Positions 61,629 to 64,000 of a stretch of DNA of 64,000 bases are shown piece by piece. The stretch's first letter is position 1; every line of letters starts with the position of its first letter. Under the pieces are notes generated by a model. That model was not told where the DNA came from, ran no database searches, and worked only from the letters and a program-made list of their open reading frames with translations. The DNA is from Trichoplax adhaerens. Lineage: Eukaryota > Placozoa > Uniplacotomia > Trichoplacea > Trichoplacidae. The stretch is taken from NCBI RefSeq assembly GCF_000150275.1, contig NW_002060959.1, forward strand, positions 192,172 to 256,171, written 5' to 3'. The position numbers were made by a program, and so were the translations under genes.

Positions 61629-63239
61629 TTAATCAATATCAGCATTAGTTGTGTCCGGTAGAAATAACCCTGCTAATCCAGTTAGCAGACCTAACGATGA
61701 AAATATTATCAAAGTTGCGGTACAATTCTTATGAAACAATAAAGAGAATGTTATCATAGCTAATATGGATCCTGTGTGCCCTATTACATTGAAAATGCCG
61801 ATAGCTGTTGATCGAACCTTTGTAGGAAATAATTCCGAACTCCAAGTTTTATATGGTATCCAGGTGTTGTTGCTAATCGATGTAAATAAACTCCCCAAGA
61901 TCAATGCACTTAATTCGTTATCTATTAGCAGTATTAATAAAATACAAAATCCACAAAATGTTATCATTGGCCAATAAAGCCATTTTCGACCGATGCGGTT
62001 CACCAATAATAGACACATGATAGCAATAGGTATAGAAAATAAATTTCCAAATAAGATATCCATAATGACTTTTTTCAAGTTCTCACCAACTTGACAGTGG
62101 AAACTATCAAAACCTAGATCATGCATTGCCTTTTGGGAAACGTTATGTATTTGATGATGGCTATGCCTACATACTTTACCACTTGTATAATAAGAAACGA
62201 CAGTTGGAAGCCATATGGTAAATCCTTGATCACTGAAACAAAATCCGAACCATCCAATAGATAGTAATAGAAATCGCTGAAGATATGGTGGTTTTAAAAA
62301 AAGTTGAAAGTGTCCTATTTCGTTTTGGAGTCCATTCTTAACTGCCATCTTATTCTGATCGTCAAGATGATCAGAAATTGGTATCAAAGGCATGGTGTAT
62401 TGTTTTGGAAAAATTTTATCATTTTGGCAGCAAGAATTTATACGATTAATTTTATCTAGTACAAGCCCTACAGTTTTCCTTTCAGATTTTTCCAATGCAA
62501 ATCGTATACTATCAGGCATGCAAGGCATTATGCAGTAACCAATCAACATGGGAATAATATTAATGAGAAGATATAGTCGCCAACTTGAAAAATAGATGTT
62601 TCCCATACGTTTATAAAAAGGATGAGGTAAAATAAGTAAAGCGATAGTCGAACTAAATAAGCTTCCTAAGATTAAGAATCCAATCATACTTCCAGCCGCT
62701 ATACCTCTATAACGTCGAGGGAAAAACTCAACTACGTAAGTATGAACAGATACTGCAAGGCCGCCGTGTGAACATCCAATTATCGAAGCCATAACCACTA
62801 ACATGTTATAGTTAAAAGCAAATGCAGAAGCTAACATCGATATGACATTTATTGTTAAAGAGAAAAGAAGAATTCTTCTTCTACCATAAATATCAGCCAT
62901 TCTACCAAGTACGCCAACGCCAAGAGCAAACCCGATCACCAATGACATACTTAACCAACCCCTATTACTTGTATTAATATCTAAATCACATGCCGAAATA
63001 ATTATAAAACCGATCGCTTGGTAATATATACTATATCCAGCAAAGCAAAGGCCGCATGATATTAGAATCAAGTAATGGAATAATCCAATCTGTATATCCT
63101 CAACAATTTCGTCCATACTCGATATCGAATTATTCGGATCTATCGTAGAATCTGAATCAAAGCCAGCTTCTTCATCACTTTTTAATTTCTTTGTATTGTC
63201 ATCGTCGTTGCCGCCAATACACTCTTCCTTGATGGCCAT
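61629..63239 (-). CDS. SVOP/SV2-like MFS transporter (tandem copy 2)
   Basis: Intronless gene, 536 aa, from the ATG at 63239. The acidic, Ser-rich N-terminus leads into DEIVEDIQIGLFHYLI before TM1. About 12 membrane segments follow. The loop 2-3 motif is YGRRR. VEFFPRRYRG lies in the N-half and ELFPTKVRSTAIG in the C-half. The TM7-8 loop contains Cys, His and glycosylation sites. The C-terminus ends in FLPDTTNADID, against FLPDTSDMNIG in its neighbour. The two are clear tandem paralogues in the same orientation. By family it is a proton- or ion-coupled carrier of small organic molecules; the actual substrate is unknown. All hallmark segments are intact. Confidence 0.92.
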   Translation of the reverse strand: MAIKEECIGGNDDDNTKKLKSDEEAGFDSDSTIDPNNSISSMDEIVEDIQIGLFHYLILISCGLCFAGYSIYYQAIGFIIISACDLDINTSNRGWLSMSLVIGFALGVGVLGRMADIYGRRRILLFSLTINVISMLASAFAFNYNMLVVMASIIGCSHGGLAVSVHTYVVEFFPRRYRGIAAGSMIGFLILGSLFSSTIALLILPHPFYKRMGNIYFSSWRLYLLINIIPMLIGYCIMPCMPDSIRFALEKSERKTVGLVLDKINRINSCCQNDKIFPKQYTMPLIPISDHLDDQNKMAVKNGLQNEIGHFQLFLKPPYLQRFLLLSIGWFGFCFSDQGFTIWLPTVVSYYTSGKVCRHSHHQIHNVSQKAMHDLGFDSFHCQVGENLKKVIMDILFGNLFSIPIAIMCLLLVNRIGRKWLYWPMITFCGFCILLILLIDNELSALILGSLFTSISNNTWIPYKTWSSELFPTKVRSTAIGIFNVIGHTGSILAMITFSLLFHKNCTATLIIFSSLGLLTGLAGLFLPDTTNADID

Positions 63240-64000
63240 GCTCGCATTTAAGAATAAATGAATCCCTAAATTAGATTATGTAATTGTGATCACTTCATAA
63301 GCTGCATAGTTAACAGACTGAAATATCGCTAAAACTAAAATATTAAAGTCTACAATCTTTACGAAATGGATTTTTAGCCCCTAAGATTCTCAATCTCTCG
63401 TGTCTGTTGTAATCTAAATTAAGAAAACACAATTGCTATAACTGGCAGAAATCAGTACACAGTTACTATATCGTTAAAGTAACTCTAAAATTTTTGTATA
63501 CTGCATAACCAATCATTTTTTATCCCGTGGGGTATTATACTGAGCCTTGAATGCGACTATGATTATATGATTTTCTGAAATAGAATACATTGATTCTATA
63601 CAAATTCCCATTGCGTACAATTAGTCAATCGATAACACCAGTAGCTTAACAATGCAAATTTAAATCGAATTCATAGAAATAGGTATATGCAAACATACTA
63701 AAATACTAATTTATCTTTGTTTTAAACTGAACTTGACTTTATGATTTAATCGCTAACATCAGTTTACGAATTACGAGTAGATATCCTATGACAATACTAT
63801 TATCTAGGTTTCTAAATTGAAATAATTCAATCGCTCTTTTCCAGATATGGTAAAGACAAAGATTGTTGATAGTTACCCTTATCACTTAAAGAATCGCTGC
63901 CGTGTTTACCTGATGGGTAACTTTATTATCTACTGAAGATGGAATAAAGCTTCTATTTTTGCTCATATTTTTTAATTTCACATCATTCAAGAGATTATCA
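63240..64000. other. 5' flank of SVOP-like copy 2
   Basis: AT-rich sequence upstream of the minus-strand transporter gene, running to the window edge. No gene, RNA or distinct promoter motif was recognised. Confidence 0.5.

Overview
This is eukaryotic, animal-type DNA. It is AT-rich, genes are separated by several kilobases, GT-AG introns interrupt some genes, AATAAA polyadenylation signals follow stop codons, and the protein set is metazoan (CYP4-type P450s, SVOP/SV2-like transporters, a CARD/NB-ARC/TPR receptor, DNAJC21). The base composition, the mix of intronless and intron-rich genes, and the NLR-like and secreted DOMON proteins suggest an early-branching animal. A placozoan such as Trichoplax or Hoilungia is my best guess, but this is inference and no search was run. 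One 50-N assembly gap lies at 35166-35215.

Layout. 1-3841: intergenic. 3842-6889 (-): a large single-exon secreted protein with a signal peptide, an N-terminal LPMO-like domain whose mature first residue is predicted to be His, EGF-like modules and four DOMON domains. 6890-20136: 13 kb with no recognisable gene. 20137-25076 (+): a two-exon CARD/NB-ARC/TPR (NLR/Apaf-1-like) gene. 26842-28645 (+): a probable two-exon Myb/SANT-like DNA-binding gene. 28646-37187: non-coding. 37188-50620 (+): three tandem intronless CYP4F-like P450 genes. 50942-57335 (-): a 21-exon DNAJC21 orthologue, convergent with the third P450, rebuilt exon by exon with consistent reading phase. 58562-63239 (-): two tandem intronless SVOP/SV2-like transporters.

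How the genes relate. There is no operon. Two families are local tandem duplications (P450s and MFS transporters). Both are intronless, while the neighbouring DNAJC21 has 20 introns and exons as short as 26 nt. The most unusual product is the secreted redox-type protein at 3842-6889. Each of its four DOMON domains keeps a Met/His pair at about the spacing of the heme ligands in the cytochrome domain of fungal cellobiose dehydrogenase, and the chain starts with an LPMO-like domain. This suggests an electron-relay/oxidase fused in one chain.

Non-coding structure includes a GTAC-rich palindromic cluster with a duplicated 45-bp block upstream of DNAJC21, several inverted repeats in DNAJC21 introns, a dispersed repeat at about 15.9 and 46.7 kb, and LTR- or promoter-like stretches with TATA boxes.
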